Positions 39,705-48,181 of a DNA stretch of 64,000 nucleotides are shown piece by piece. The stretch spans positions 1-64,000 of the forward strand of contig CAVOXR010000009.1 in NCBI GenBank assembly GCA_963700475.1, read 5' to 3'. Numbering within the stretch: the first letter of the stretch is position 1; each line of letters begins with the position of its first letter. The notes below the pieces were generated by a model. That model was not told where the DNA came from and ran no database searches. It saw only the letters and a program-made list of their open reading frames with translations. A program made the translations under genes and the position numbers. The DNA is from Prado023 sp963700475 (GTDB lineage: Bacteria > Actinomycetota > Actinomycetes > S36-B12 > CAIYMF01).

Positions 39705-40796
39705 ATGACCGACGCCACCCGGATCACAGTCCGCACCGAGCGCCCCTACGACGTCGTCGTCGGCCGTGGCCTGCTCGGCGAGCTGCCAGCCATGCTCGGC
39801 CCCAACGCCCAGCGAGTCGCCGTCATCCACCCGGCCGCCCTGCGCACGTCCGCCGAGGCCGTCCGGGAGGACCTCCTGGCCGCTGGGTACACGGCGATCC
39901 TGCTCGAGACGCCGGATGCCGAGGAGGCGAAGTCCGCCCAGGTGGCCGCCTTCTGCTGGGGCGTCCTGGGCCAGGCCGGGTTCACGCGCTCGGACGCCAT
40001 CGTCAGCGTCGGCGGAGGGGCGACGACCGACCTCGCCGGCTTCGTGGCCGCCACCTGGCTGCGGGGCGTGCGCGTGGTCCACGTCCCCACGACTCTGCTG
40101 GGCATGGTCGACGCCGCCGTCGGCGGCAAGACGGGCATCAACACGGCCGAGGGGAAGAACCTCGTGGGCGCGATCCACGAGCCGTCCGGCGTCGTGTGCG
40201 ACCTGAACTCCCTGGAGACCCTGCCCCGCAACGACCTGGTCGCCGGCATGGCCGAGGTCATCAAGGCCGGCTTCATCCGCGACACCACCATCCTCGACCT
40301 CGTCCAGGCCGACCCCGCCGCCGCCACCGATCCGACGAGTCCGGTGCTGCGCGAGCTGATCGAGCGCGCGATCCGGGTGAAGGCCGACGTCGTCGCCGGT
40401 GACCTCCACGAGACGTCCCGCGCGCTCGGCGGTCGCGAGATCCTCAACTACGGACACACCCTCGGCCACGCGATCGAGCGCGCCGAGCGCTACCGGTGGC
40501 GGCACGGGGCGGCGGTGTCCGTCGGCATGATGTTCGTCGCTGAGCTGGCCTTCCTCTCCGGGCGGCTCAGCGAGGCCGACGTGGACCTGCACCGCGAGAT
40601 CCTCACGTCGATCGGGCTCCCGGTCTCCTACGCCGGAGCCTCGTGGCCCCAGCTGTCCGAGGCGATGCTCGTCGACAAGAAGGCCCGTGGAAGCAGCTTG
40701 CGGTTCGTGATCCTCGACGGCATCGGCTCGCCGATCTTCCTCGACGGCCCCGATCCGACCCTGCTCCTGGCCGCCTACGGCCAGATCGCCGAGTAG
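39705..40796 (+). CDS. aroB: 3-dehydroquinate synthase
   Basis: AroB cyclises DAHP to 3-dehydroquinate using NAD and a metal. 363 residues, frame intact. Motifs: SVGGGATTDLAGFVAATWLR (nucleotide), VPTTLLGMVDAAVGGKTGIN, GKNLVGAIHEP, GMAEVIKAGFI, and the metal histidines in LNYGHTLGHAIE and RWRHGAAVSVGMM. It is followed by a 216-base gap with an inverted-repeat element before aroQ. Confidence 0.97.
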   Translation: MTDATRITVRTERPYDVVVGRGLLGELPAMLGPNAQRVAVIHPAALRTSAEAVREDLLAAGYTAILLETPDAEEAKSAQVAAFCWGVLGQAGFTRSDAIVSVGGGATTDLAGFVAATWLRGVRVVHVPTTLLGMVDAAVGGKTGINTAEGKNLVGAIHEPSGVVCDLNSLETLPRNDLVAGMAEVIKAGFIRDTTILDLVQADPAAATDPTSPVLRELIERAIRVKADVVAGDLHETSRALGGREILNYGHTLGHAIERAERYRWRHGAAVSVGMMFVAELAFLSGRLSEADVDLHREILTSIGLPVSYAGASWPQLSEAMLVDKKARGSSLRFVILDGIGSPIFLDGPDPTLLLAAYGQIAE

Positions 40797-40828
40797 AGCC
40801 GCGGTACCCCCGGCCTCGCGCCGATCGC

Positions 40829-40894
40829 GCTGCGTCTCGGCCGTTTCGCCGTCCGAGATGCAGCTCAGGTGCCGTTCCCGGACCGAGATGCAGC
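40829..40894. repeat. Inverted-repeat element between aroB and aroQ
   Basis: GCTGCGTCTCGG (40,829-40,840) faces CCGAGATGCAGC (40,883-40,894), matching at 11 of 12 positions. A second GAGATGCAGC inside the element makes a direct repeat with the right arm. A short hairpin GGGGGTC-A-GACCCCC follows at 40,941-40,955 and could end aroB transcription. Confidence 0.5.
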
Positions 40895-41012
40895 GCAACT
40901 CGGGAGGGCGTGGGCGGGCGGCGGCCGTCCGCGCGGCGACGGGGGTCAGACCCCCGGTCCGGTGCGGGCCTTCTTGGACCCGTCCGGCACTGGCGCTCGG
41001 TAGAGTCCGTGC

Positions 41013-41450
41013 ATGCGCAACGTCCTGGTGCTCAACGGTCCCAACCTCGGTCGGCTCGGCACTCGCGAGCCCGAGATCTACGGTTCGATGACCTTCGACG
41101 ATCTCGCCGAGAAGTGCCGGGACCGAGGTGCCGAGCGAGGTCTTCTCGTCGACGTCCGCCAGACCGACTCGGAGTCCGAGCTCATCAGCTGGCTGCACGA
41201 GGCTGCCGATGAGCGGATCCCCGTCGTGCTCAACCCGGCGGCGTTCACGCACTACTCGTACGCCCTGCGCGACGCGGTGGCGATGCGCACCGCGCCGCTG
41301 ATCGAGGTCCACCTCAGCAATCCGCACGCCCGCGAGGAGTTCCGCCACAACTCCGTGATCTCCGCGGTCGCCACGGGCGTGATCGCCGGGTTCGGCGTCC
41401 AGTCCTACCTGCTGGCCCTCGACGCGATCGCCGCGGACCCCGCCACCTGA
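41013..41450 (+). CDS. aroQ: Type II 3-dehydroquinate dehydratase
   Basis: AroQ dehydrates 3-dehydroquinate to 3-dehydroshikimate. 145 residues. Type II signature VLNGPNLGRLGTREPEIYG, with the catalytic Arg in RLGTRE and Tyr in EIYG, then QTDSESELISWLHEA, NPAAFTHYSYALRDA and EVHLSNPHAREEFRHNSVI. The frame is intact. The stop is followed after 8 bases by palindrome family A, the same spacing as behind mltG. Confidence 0.97.
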   Translation: MRNVLVLNGPNLGRLGTREPEIYGSMTFDDLAEKCRDRGAERGLLVDVRQTDSESELISWLHEAADERIPVVLNPAAFTHYSYALRDAVAMRTAPLIEVHLSNPHAREEFRHNSVISAVATGVIAGFGVQSYLLALDAIAADPAT

Positions 41451-41458
41451 CCGGAGCG

Positions 41459-41550
41459 CCCCCACCTCACGCAAACCCTCCGCCAAGGGTCAGAGCCTCC
41501 CGGTCGGCGTGGAGGGTCTGGCCTTTCACGGAGGGTTTGCCGACTGGGGA
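41459..41550 (+). repeat. Palindromic repeat family A, copy 2
   Basis: Begins CCCCCACC like copy 1, then a left arm starting CGCAAACCCTCCGC (41,470-41,500), a loop of about 10 bases, and a right arm starting GGAGGGTCTGG and ending GGAGGGTTTGC (41,511-41,540). Loop and centre differ from copy 1, while the arms and outer CCCCCACC are conserved. It lies in the gap between aroQ and efp. No gene is visible in the rest of that gap (41,551-41,718). Confidence 0.85.
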
Positions 41551-41718
41551 GGCGGGGGAGGCGGGAGAGGCCGAGGTCGGCAGAAGCCGGGCCGGCCGGA
41601 GCAGGGGCGCCGAACCCCAGCCGCCGGAGTCGGCGATTCGGGGGAGCCTGCCCCTAGCCGGTACCCTTGGAGTCTTGGGCCTCGCCCGACCCCGATACCA
41701 CCTCTACCTGGGAGAACC

Positions 41719-42279
41719 ATGGCTACGACCAACGACCTCAAGAACGGCCTCGTGCTCAACATCGACGGCCAGCTCTGGACCGTGGTCGAGTTCCAGCACG
41801 TCAAGCCCGGCAAGGGCCCGGCGTTCGTGCGCACCAAGCTCAAGAACGTGCTGTCGGGCAAGGTGGTCGACAAGACGTTCAACGCCGGGCTGAAGGTCGA
41901 GACCGCCAACCTCGACAAGCGCGACATGACCTACCTCTACAAGGACGGCACGGACTTCGTCTTCATGGACCTGCAGTCCTACGACCAGCTGCACATCGGC
42001 GGCGACGTCGTCGGCGACGCGGAGAAGTTCCTGCTCGAGAACCAGAACGCCGTCGTCGCCACCCACGACGGGGTCCCGCTGTACGTCGAGCTCCCGGCGT
42101 CCGTCGAGCTCGTGATCTCCTACACCGAGCCCGGCCTGCAGGGCGACCGGTCCACCGGCGGCACCAAGCCCGCCACCCTCGAGACCGGTGCGGAGATCCA
42201 GGTGCCGCTGTTCGTCGAGCAGGGCACCAAGGTCAAGGTCGACACCCGCGACGGCTCGTACCTCGGCCGCGTGAACTGA
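41719..42279 (+). CDS. efp: Translation elongation factor P
   Basis: EF-P helps the ribosome join consecutive prolines. 186 residues from ATG 41,719 with GGGAGA upstream. Three beta-barrel domains: MATTNDLKNGLVLNIDGQLW, the tip loop HVKPGKGPAFVRTKL (Lys in PGKG is the residue modified in some bacteria), DMTYLYKDGTDFVFMD, the domain III signature, and the end VDTRDGSYLGRVN. Adjacent to nusB as in many actinobacteria. The frame is intact. Confidence 0.97.
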   Translation: MATTNDLKNGLVLNIDGQLWTVVEFQHVKPGKGPAFVRTKLKNVLSGKVVDKTFNAGLKVETANLDKRDMTYLYKDGTDFVFMDLQSYDQLHIGGDVVGDAEKFLLENQNAVVATHDGVPLYVELPASVELVISYTEPGLQGDRSTGGTKPATLETGAEIQVPLFVEQGTKVKVDTRDGSYLGRVN

Positions 42280-42282
42280 CCC

Positions 42283-42708
42283 GTGACCGCACGTGGCAAG
42301 GCGCGCAAGCGCGCACTCGACATCCTCTACGCCGCTGAACTGCGTGGGGTGTCGCCCCTGATCGTGCTGGGGGAGAAGCCGCTGGCCGAGGGCTCGGCGC
42401 AGTCCCAGCCGGCGCCCAACCCCTACGTGGCCACCCTCGTCGAGGGCGTCGTGGCCCACCAGTCGCGGATCGACGAGCTGCTCAGCACGTACTCCTCGGG
42501 GTGGGCGCTGGACCGCATGCCCGCCGTCGACCGCAACATCCTGCGCATCGGTGTCTTCGAGCTGCTGTGGTGCGATGACGTGCCTGACGCGGTCGTGATC
42601 GACGAGGCCGTCAACCTTGCGCGCGAGCTGTCGACCGACGAGTCCCCGGCGTTCGTCAACGGCGTCCTGGCCCGGATCCTCGACCTGCGGCCCCGCCTGG
42701 CCGTCTGA
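42283..42708 (+). CDS. nusB: Transcription antitermination protein NusB
   Basis: NusB pairs with NusE (S10) on boxA RNA to keep rRNA transcription going. 141 residues from GTG 42,283, three bases after the efp stop. Helical NusB fold: KARKRALDILYAAELRGV, then LVEGVVAHQSRIDELL, the core LDRMPAVDRNILRIGVFELL, VVIDEAVNLARELSTDESPA and FVNGVLARIL. The frame is intact. Confidence 0.96.
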   Translation: MTARGKARKRALDILYAAELRGVSPLIVLGEKPLAEGSAQSQPAPNPYVATLVEGVVAHQSRIDELLSTYSSGWALDRMPAVDRNILRIGVFELLWCDDVPDAVVIDEAVNLARELSTDESPAFVNGVLARILDLRPRLAV

Positions 42709-42734
42709 GGTCCACAGCGTTGGTGCGCACGGCG

Positions 42735-42808
42735 TGCCCCGGGTGGGATTCGAACCCACACTGGACGGTTTTTGAGACCGCTTCCTCTGCCGGTTGGGAT
42801 ACCGGGGC
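42735..42808 (-). tRNA. tRNA-Leu, anticodon CAA, class I-like short form
   Basis: 74 bases on the minus strand. Acceptor stem GCCCCGG / CCGGGGC with discriminator A; short D stem TCC / GGA with GG in the loop; anticodon stem GCGGT / ACCGT with loop CTCAAAA, giving anticodon CAA (codon UUG); a variable region of 5 bases (CCAGT); T arm GTGGG-TTCGAAT-CCCAC. No CCA is encoded. Bacterial leucine tRNAs usually have a long variable arm; this one does not. Confidence 0.88.
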
Positions 42809-42882
42809 GCCGCGCACATGGTAGTCCAGCCCCTCGGTCGGTGATTCAACTCACGCACGCACTCGCCGCTAGGGTTCCCCAT

Positions 42883-43464
42883 GTGTCCGCACGCGTCGTG
42901 GTCGTCGAGGACGAGTCCCTGATCCGGCTCGACCTGGTCGAGATGCTCACCGAGGCCGGCTACGAGGTCGTCGGCCAGGCCGGGGACGGGGAGTCCGGCG
43001 TGCGCCTGGTCCGCGAGCTGCGCCCGGATGTCGTCCTCATGGACGTCAAGATGCCCGTGCTCGACGGGGTCTCGGCCGCCGAGGCCCTGGCCGCGGATGG
43101 CATCGCCCCCATCGTGCTCCTGACGGCGTTCAGCCAGTCCGACCTCATCGAGCGAGCCCTTGCCGCGGGCGTCCAGGGATACGTCGTCAAGCCGTTCACG
43201 CTCGCCGAGCTGCGCCCAGCCATCGAGATCGCCCGGGCCCGGTTCGCCGAGGTGCACGTGCTGCGCAACGGGGTTGCTGACCTCGAGGAGCGTCTGGAGG
43301 CCCGCAAGCTCATCGAACGGGCCAAGTCTGCGCTCCAGGCCCAGTTCGGCTGGGATGAGCAGGCCGCCTTCGCGTGGATGCAACGCGCGGCGATGGACGC
43401 CCGGGTGCCCATGGCCGACGTGGCCCGGCGGGTGCTGGAACAGGGTCCGTCCGGTCCCGCCTGA
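42883..43464 (+). CDS. pdtaR: ANTAR-type response regulator (PdtaR-like)
   Basis: 193 residues from GTG 42,883. N-terminal receiver domain: acidic pair in VVVEDES, phosphoacceptor Asp54 in VVLMDVKMP, Thr in VLLTAFS, Lys in YVVKPF. C-terminal ANTAR RNA-binding domain: RKLIERAKSALQAQFGWDEQ, AFAWMQRAAMDARVPM, DVARRVL. ANTAR proteins bind paired hexaloop hairpins in target mRNAs and stop termination. In mycobacteria PdtaR is phosphorylated by PdtaS; no kinase gene is in this window. Position before polA and rpsA matches that order. Confidence 0.92.
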   Translation: MSARVVVVEDESLIRLDLVEMLTEAGYEVVGQAGDGESGVRLVRELRPDVVLMDVKMPVLDGVSAAEALAADGIAPIVLLTAFSQSDLIERALAAGVQGYVVKPFTLAELRPAIEIARARFAEVHVLRNGVADLEERLEARKLIERAKSALQAQFGWDEQAAFAWMQRAAMDARVPMADVARRVLEQGPSGPA

Positions 43465-43581
43465 CGGCGGCCATCGAAGGCCCTCGATGCACGCTGGGGC
43501 CTTTCCGCCCGCGGCAATCCCAGGCAGGAAAACGTCCCAAACCACCAGACACGCGGGCAATTCACGCGCTGCCGGACAAGG

Positions 43582-43647
43582 CGTTACCAATCCGTTACCG
43601 TCCCAGCGCCGGGGTGTGTTACGCGCCGGACACAGACGTGATGTAGT
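43582..43647 (+). promoter_or_regulatory. Probable livJ promoter with a tandem CGTTACC repeat
   Basis: TTACGC (43,619-43,624), 17 bases, TGTAGT (43,642-43,647) forms a plausible vegetative promoter about 58 bases before the livJ ATG. Upstream, CGTTACC occurs twice, at 43,582 and 43,593, exactly 11 bases apart, one helical turn, as expected of an operator for a dimeric regulator. Confidence 0.4.
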
Positions 43648-43705
43648 TTCCGCCCCACGATGCTCGCTCCCGCGGGCACGGATCACGACTCCCCAAAGGA
43701 CACAC

Positions 43706-44983
43706 ATGCGTACAACGATCAAGATCGGGGCGGCGGCAGTGGCCGCTGCCCTGGCTCTGACCGCCTGCAGCGGCTCCTCGGACACCGCGTCCGACGGCGC
43801 CAGCGGCGGCGCAGCACGGCAAGACCCTGGTTGTCGGCACCGACCTGCCCCTGCAGGGCGCTGCGACCGATGCCAACGTCTCGACCAACAACATGATCAA
43901 GCTCTACCTCGAGCAGATCGGCAACAAGGTCGGTGACTACAACATCGAGCTCAAGGAGTACGACGACGCCACCGCGGCCAAGGGCTCGTGGGACGACGCG
44001 ACGTGCGCCAAGAACGCCCAGGACCACGTGGCCAACACCAACGAGGTCGCCGTCATGGGCACCTACAACTCCGGCTGCGCCAAGATCATCGTGCCGGTCC
44101 TCAACCAGGACCCTGACGGCCCGATGCTCATGGTCTCGCACGCCAACACCAACGTGGGCCTGACCAAGACGTGGGATCCGGGCGAGCCCGAGAAGTTCTA
44201 CCCCACGGGCAAGCGCAACTACGCCCGCGTCGTCACCACCGACGACTACCAGGGTCAGGCCGCGGCACAGTTCGTCGCCAAGGAGCTCGGCTTCAAGAAG
44301 TGCTTCGTCATCAATGACAACCAGACCTACGGCCAGGGCGTGGCCAAGGCCTTCATCGACGAGGCCGCAGAAGCAGGGCATCGAGATCCTCGGCAACGAG
44401 GCGTGGGACGCCAAGCAGCCCAACTACACGGCCTTCTTCGAGCAGATCAAGGCCACGAACCCCGAGTGCCTCTACGTCGGCGGCATCTACGACAACAACG
44501 GTGGCCAGCTGGTCAAGGACAAGGTCAAGGTCCTGGGCGACAACACGGCCGTCCCGATGATGGGCCCCGACGGCTTCACCGGGTACACCGACCTGCAGGC
44601 CCAGCCTGAGGCTGAGGGCATGCTACCTGTCGTTCGCCGGCCTGGACCAGAGCACGCTGCTCGCGCAGGGTGGGGCTGGCGCGGACCTCGTGAAGGCCTA
44701 CAAGGAGAAGTACGGCACCGACCCGGTCGGCAGCTACCCGCTGTACGGCGTGGCCGCGATGCAGGTCATCCTCGATGCGATCGCCAAGTCCGACGGCACC
44801 CGCAAGGGCATCACGGACGCCGTGTTCTCCGGCGAGGGCATCACGATCCCGGCGGACAAGGCCGTGATCGGCAAGGAGATCAAGATCGACCCGGCTACCG
44901 GTGACAGCAACAACAAGGACATCTCGATCCTGAAGATGACCAGTGGCCAGGAGAAGCTGGTCATGCCCTGGATCCTGAACTGA
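43706..44983 (+). CDS. livJ: Branched-chain amino acid ABC transporter, substrate-binding lipoprotein (frameshifted)
   Basis: Extracellular LivJ-type receptor that captures leucine, isoleucine, valine or related substrates. About 425 residues from ATG 43,706 with AAAGGA upstream. Lipoprotein signal IGAAAVAAALALTAC (lipobox LTAC); first lobe TLVVGTDLPLQGAATDANVS, then VAVMGTYNSGCAKIIVPVLN, FVINDNQTYGQGVAKAFIDE, MMGPDGFTGYTDLQ, SYPLYGVAAMQVILDAI. Frames break near 43,820, 44,372 and 44,625. Substrate is inferred from the livHMGF genes behind it. Confidence 0.92.
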
Positions 44984-44992
44984 TCCGCTGAC

Positions 44993-45028
44993 ATGGGAGG
45001 GACGGCCGACCCCGGTCGTCCCTCCCAT
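44993..45028 (+). terminator. Hairpin between livJ and livH
   Basis: Perfect 12-base stem ATGGGAGGGACG / CGTCCCTCCCAT with a 12-base loop, 10 bases after the livJ stop. A partial terminator or mRNA-stabilising hairpin here would give more binding protein than membrane transporter, as seen in many ABC operons. Confidence 0.65.
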
Positions 45029-45087
45029 TCGGGTGTCGAGGCCCTAAGGTGCAGCACTAAGCCGGATGATCGTGAGGAAGAGGCGCT

Positions 45088-46140
45088 ATGACCACTGCGA
45101 CAGCCATCGAATCCGCGGAGATGCGGATCGCCATGACGCGCAAGCAGGCGGTCGGCAGGGTGCTTGGCATCCTGTTGCTCGTCGCCGTGGGCGTGTGGGT
45201 CGTCGCAAGCTTCCTCGCGTCGCCTGACCAGTTCGTCAACAGCCTTCTCTACGGTGTCGGCAACGGGGCCCTGTACGCCCTGATCGCGCTTGGGTACACC
45301 CTCGTGTACGGGATCATCGAGCTGATCAACTTCGCCCACGGTGACCTGTTCATGCTCGCGTCGGTCTTCTCCGGCTTCATGATGGTCCACTGGTTGGGGG
45401 CCGTTGAGCCCAGTCCCGCGAGTTGGGCGATGATGCTGCTGACCCTCGTCGCGGCGATGGCGTTCGGTGCCACGATCAACGTCGGGATCGAACGGGTGGC
45501 CTATCGAAGGCTCCGGCGAGCGCCCAAGTTGGCCTCGCTCATCACCGCCGTGGGCATGAGCTTCATCCTGCAGTGGGTGGGCCTGAAGTGGAACGGCTCG
45601 GCGCCGCAGCAGTGGCCCACCGTCATCCCGCAGGGCGGGATCCCGATCGGCGGCGCCACGCTCCAGTACGCCACGATCGTGGTGGTCGCCTTCACCATCC
45701 CTGTCCTGCTCCTGCTGACCTACGTGGTACAGCGGACCAAGCAGGGCAAGGCGATGCGCGCCACGGCCCAGGACCAGGACGCAGCCCGACTGATGGGCAT
45801 CAACGTCGACCGCACAATCGCCTTCACGTTCGCACTCGGCGGGGCGATGGCCGGTGCGGCTGGCCTGCTGTTCCTCGAGTCGGTGGGCACGACCCGGTAC
45901 GACGCCGGCTTCCAGCTCGGTCTGATCGCCTTCACCGCCGCGGTGCTCGGAGGCATCGGCAACCTCGCAGGGGCGGTGCTCGGCGGCCTGCTCATCGGCG
46001 TGATCCAGGGCCTCAACGACGGTGCCGCCTACGGCTTCGGCCAGAAGTGGTCACAGACCGTCGTCTTCACGATCCTCATCCTGGTCATGGTGTTCCGACC
46101 TACCGGCATCCTCGGCCAGCCGACAGTGGAGAAGGTGTAG
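45088..46140 (+). CDS. livH: Branched-chain amino acid ABC transporter permease LivH
   Basis: 350 residues, frame intact, with GAGGAAGAGG before the ATG. A hydrophilic N-terminus is followed by about eight membrane helices. Family motifs: LIALGYTLVYGIIELINFAH, AVGMSFILQWVGL, RATAQDQDAARLMGINVDRT and the C-terminal AAVLGGIGNLAGAVLGGLLI. It forms the membrane channel with LivM. The stop is 4 bases before livM. Confidence 0.95.
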   Translation: MTTATAIESAEMRIAMTRKQAVGRVLGILLLVAVGVWVVASFLASPDQFVNSLLYGVGNGALYALIALGYTLVYGIIELINFAHGDLFMLASVFSGFMMVHWLGAVEPSPASWAMMLLTLVAAMAFGATINVGIERVAYRRLRRAPKLASLITAVGMSFILQWVGLKWNGSAPQQWPTVIPQGGIPIGGATLQYATIVVVAFTIPVLLLLTYVVQRTKQGKAMRATAQDQDAARLMGINVDRTIAFTFALGGAMAGAAGLLFLESVGTTRYDAGFQLGLIAFTAAVLGGIGNLAGAVLGGLLIGVIQGLNDGAAYGFGQKWSQTVVFTILILVMVFRPTGILGQPTVEKV

Positions 46141-46144
46141 CGAC

Positions 46145-47360
46145 ATGGCGACCCCCACCATCGACGCGAGCCCGGCAACCCCGTCGTCCGCACACGCTGC
46201 CGACCACACGAACCGGCGTTGGGCCATCGGCTGGATCATCGCGGCCATCAGCCTCTGGGCGTTCTACAAGTTCGCCCTCGACAGCCTCCCGACGCAGGCC
46301 CAGGACCTCATCAAGCAGTGGCTGCCGCTCACGGCGGTCAACGAGGGCATCGTCTGGGTCATCTGCGCGGTCGGACTGAACATCGTCGTCGGCTATGCGG
46401 GCCTTCTCGACCTCGGCTTCGTGGCCTTCTGGGCCATCGGTGGCTACTGCGCCGGATGGTTCATGAGCACCTTCTTCTACCAGGTGAACATCCACTTCCT
46501 GAGTGCCGCCCCGCCGGACGCGGCGGGGATCCACATCAACTGGTGGTTGGTCCTGGTCATGGCCGGATCCATCTGTGCCTTCTTCGGCATCCTGATCGGT
46601 GCGCCGACCCTGCGACTCAAGAGCGACTACCTGGCGATCGTGACGCTGGGCTTCGGCGAGATCATCCCGCAGATCTTCACCAACGGTGAGGACATCAACG
46701 GGTTCAACCTGTCCAACGGGACCAAGGGCATCACGCCTCTGGACCCCATCGCTGTGCTACCTGGAACCGCACCCCTCGGCCCGTTCGACCTGGGCACGAA
46801 GTTCCTGCTGTTCTCCTTGGTCCTCGCGTTCGCCATATTCGTGTCGCTGCGGATCCGCGAGGGGCGCCTGGGCCGAGCCTGGTTGGCGATCCGCGAGGAC
46901 GAGCTCGCCGCCTCGATGATGGGCGTGCCCTTGATGCCCTCGAAGCTTGCCGCGTACGCCGTGGGCGCGTTCATGGGCGGACTCGGCGGCGTGGTGTTCG
47001 CGATCCACGTCAACGGTGTGTTCGCCGACCGGTTCAACTTCTCGATCTCGATCATCCTGCTGGCCATGGTGGTCCTCGGCGGCATGGGCAATGTCTGGGG
47101 CGTGATGATCGGCGCCCTCGTCACTTGCGTGGATCAACTCCACGTTCATGCCGGAGCTCGGGGAGACGATCAACGACCAGTTCGGGACGGAGATCAACTT
47201 CCCGTCCTACAACTACTTGATCTTCGGCAGCATCCTCGTCCTGATGATGCTCTTCCGGCGCGAGGGCCTGTTCCCGGAGACCCGGAACCGCCAGATCCTG
47301 CACGAGCAGGAGCGCACGGAGGTCGAGGACCTGCACGAGGACCTCGAGGGGAAGGCATAG
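46145..47360 (+). CDS. livM: Branched-chain amino acid ABC transporter permease LivM (one frameshift)
   Basis: About 405 residues from ATG 46,145. Membrane helices and LivM motifs: GLNIVVGYAGLLDLGFVAFW, LRLKSDYLAIVTLGFGEIIP, RAWLAIREDELAASMMGVPL, AYAVGAFMGGLGGVVFAIHV, AMVVLGGMGNVWGVMIGAL. An indel near 47,130 shifts the frame into the last helix (YNYLIFGSILVLMMLF) and an acidic tail. The stop overlaps the livG GTG by one base. Confidence 0.94.
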
Positions 47361-48181
47361 TGAGCACTGCACAGGCGGGTCCAGCCGCCCTCTCAACGAC
47401 CAACGCCCTCCTGGCCGAGAAGATCACCGTCCGATTCGGCGGCCTGATCGCCGTGCGGGACGTTGACTTCTCGATCCCCGAGGGCGGCATCGTGTCCCTG
47501 ATCGGCCCGAATGGTGCGGGGAAGACCACGTTCTTCAACGTCCTGACTGGCCTCTACAAGCCGTCGTCGGGGCATGTGACGCTCGGCGATGAGGACATCA
47601 CCGGGCAGGCCCCGCACTCCATCGCCGCCCGCGGGATGGGCCGGACGTTCCAGAACATCCGGCTGTTCGGGCTCATGACGGCATCCGAGAACGTCATGGT
47701 GGCGATGCACTCGCACCTGAAGTCCGGGCTCTTCGGCACGATCATCAAGGGCCCGAAGCAGCGCCGCGAGGAGCGGGAGAGCCGCGAGCAGGCCCACGAG
47801 CTCCTCGAGTTCGTCGGGATCACCGGCAAGGACGACGAGTACGCCAAGAACATGTCCTACGGCGACCAGCGTCGCCTCGAAGTGGCCCGGGCGCTGGCCC
47901 TTCGACCCCGCGTACTGCTCCTCGATGAGCCGACGGCGGGGATGAACCCGCAGGAGTCCGCACGGTTCGTCGACTTCGTCCACCGGGTCCGCGACGAGCG
48001 CGGTGTCTCCATCCTGCTGATCGAGCACGACATGAGCGTGGTCATGAAGGTCAGTGAGCGGGTCACGGTCCTGGATCGTGGCGAGAAGATCGCCGAGGGC
48101 AGTCCCGAGGAGATCAAGGCCAATCCCCGAGTGATCGAGGCCTACCTGGGCAAGACCGGCACGGAAGGCAGCGCTCGATGA
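47360..48181 (+). CDS. livG: Branched-chain amino acid ABC transporter ATPase LivG
   Basis: 273 residues from GTG 47,360. Walker A LIGPNGAGKTTFFNVLTG, Q-loop region GRTFQNIRLFG, signature NMSYGDQRRLEVARALA (YGDQ in place of SGGQ, common in LivG), Walker B VLLLDEPTAGMNP, H-loop LIEHDMSVVM. The IRLFGLMTASENVMVAMH stretch is typical of LivG. Its end overlaps the livF ATG by 4 bases. Confidence 0.96.
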   Translation: MSTAQAGPAALSTTNALLAEKITVRFGGLIAVRDVDFSIPEGGIVSLIGPNGAGKTTFFNVLTGLYKPSSGHVTLGDEDITGQAPHSIAARGMGRTFQNIRLFGLMTASENVMVAMHSHLKSGLFGTIIKGPKQRREERESREQAHELLEFVGITGKDDEYAKNMSYGDQRRLEVARALALRPRVLLLDEPTAGMNPQESARFVDFVHRVRDERGVSILLIEHDMSVVMKVSERVTVLDRGEKIAEGSPEEIKANPRVIEAYLGKTGTEGSAR

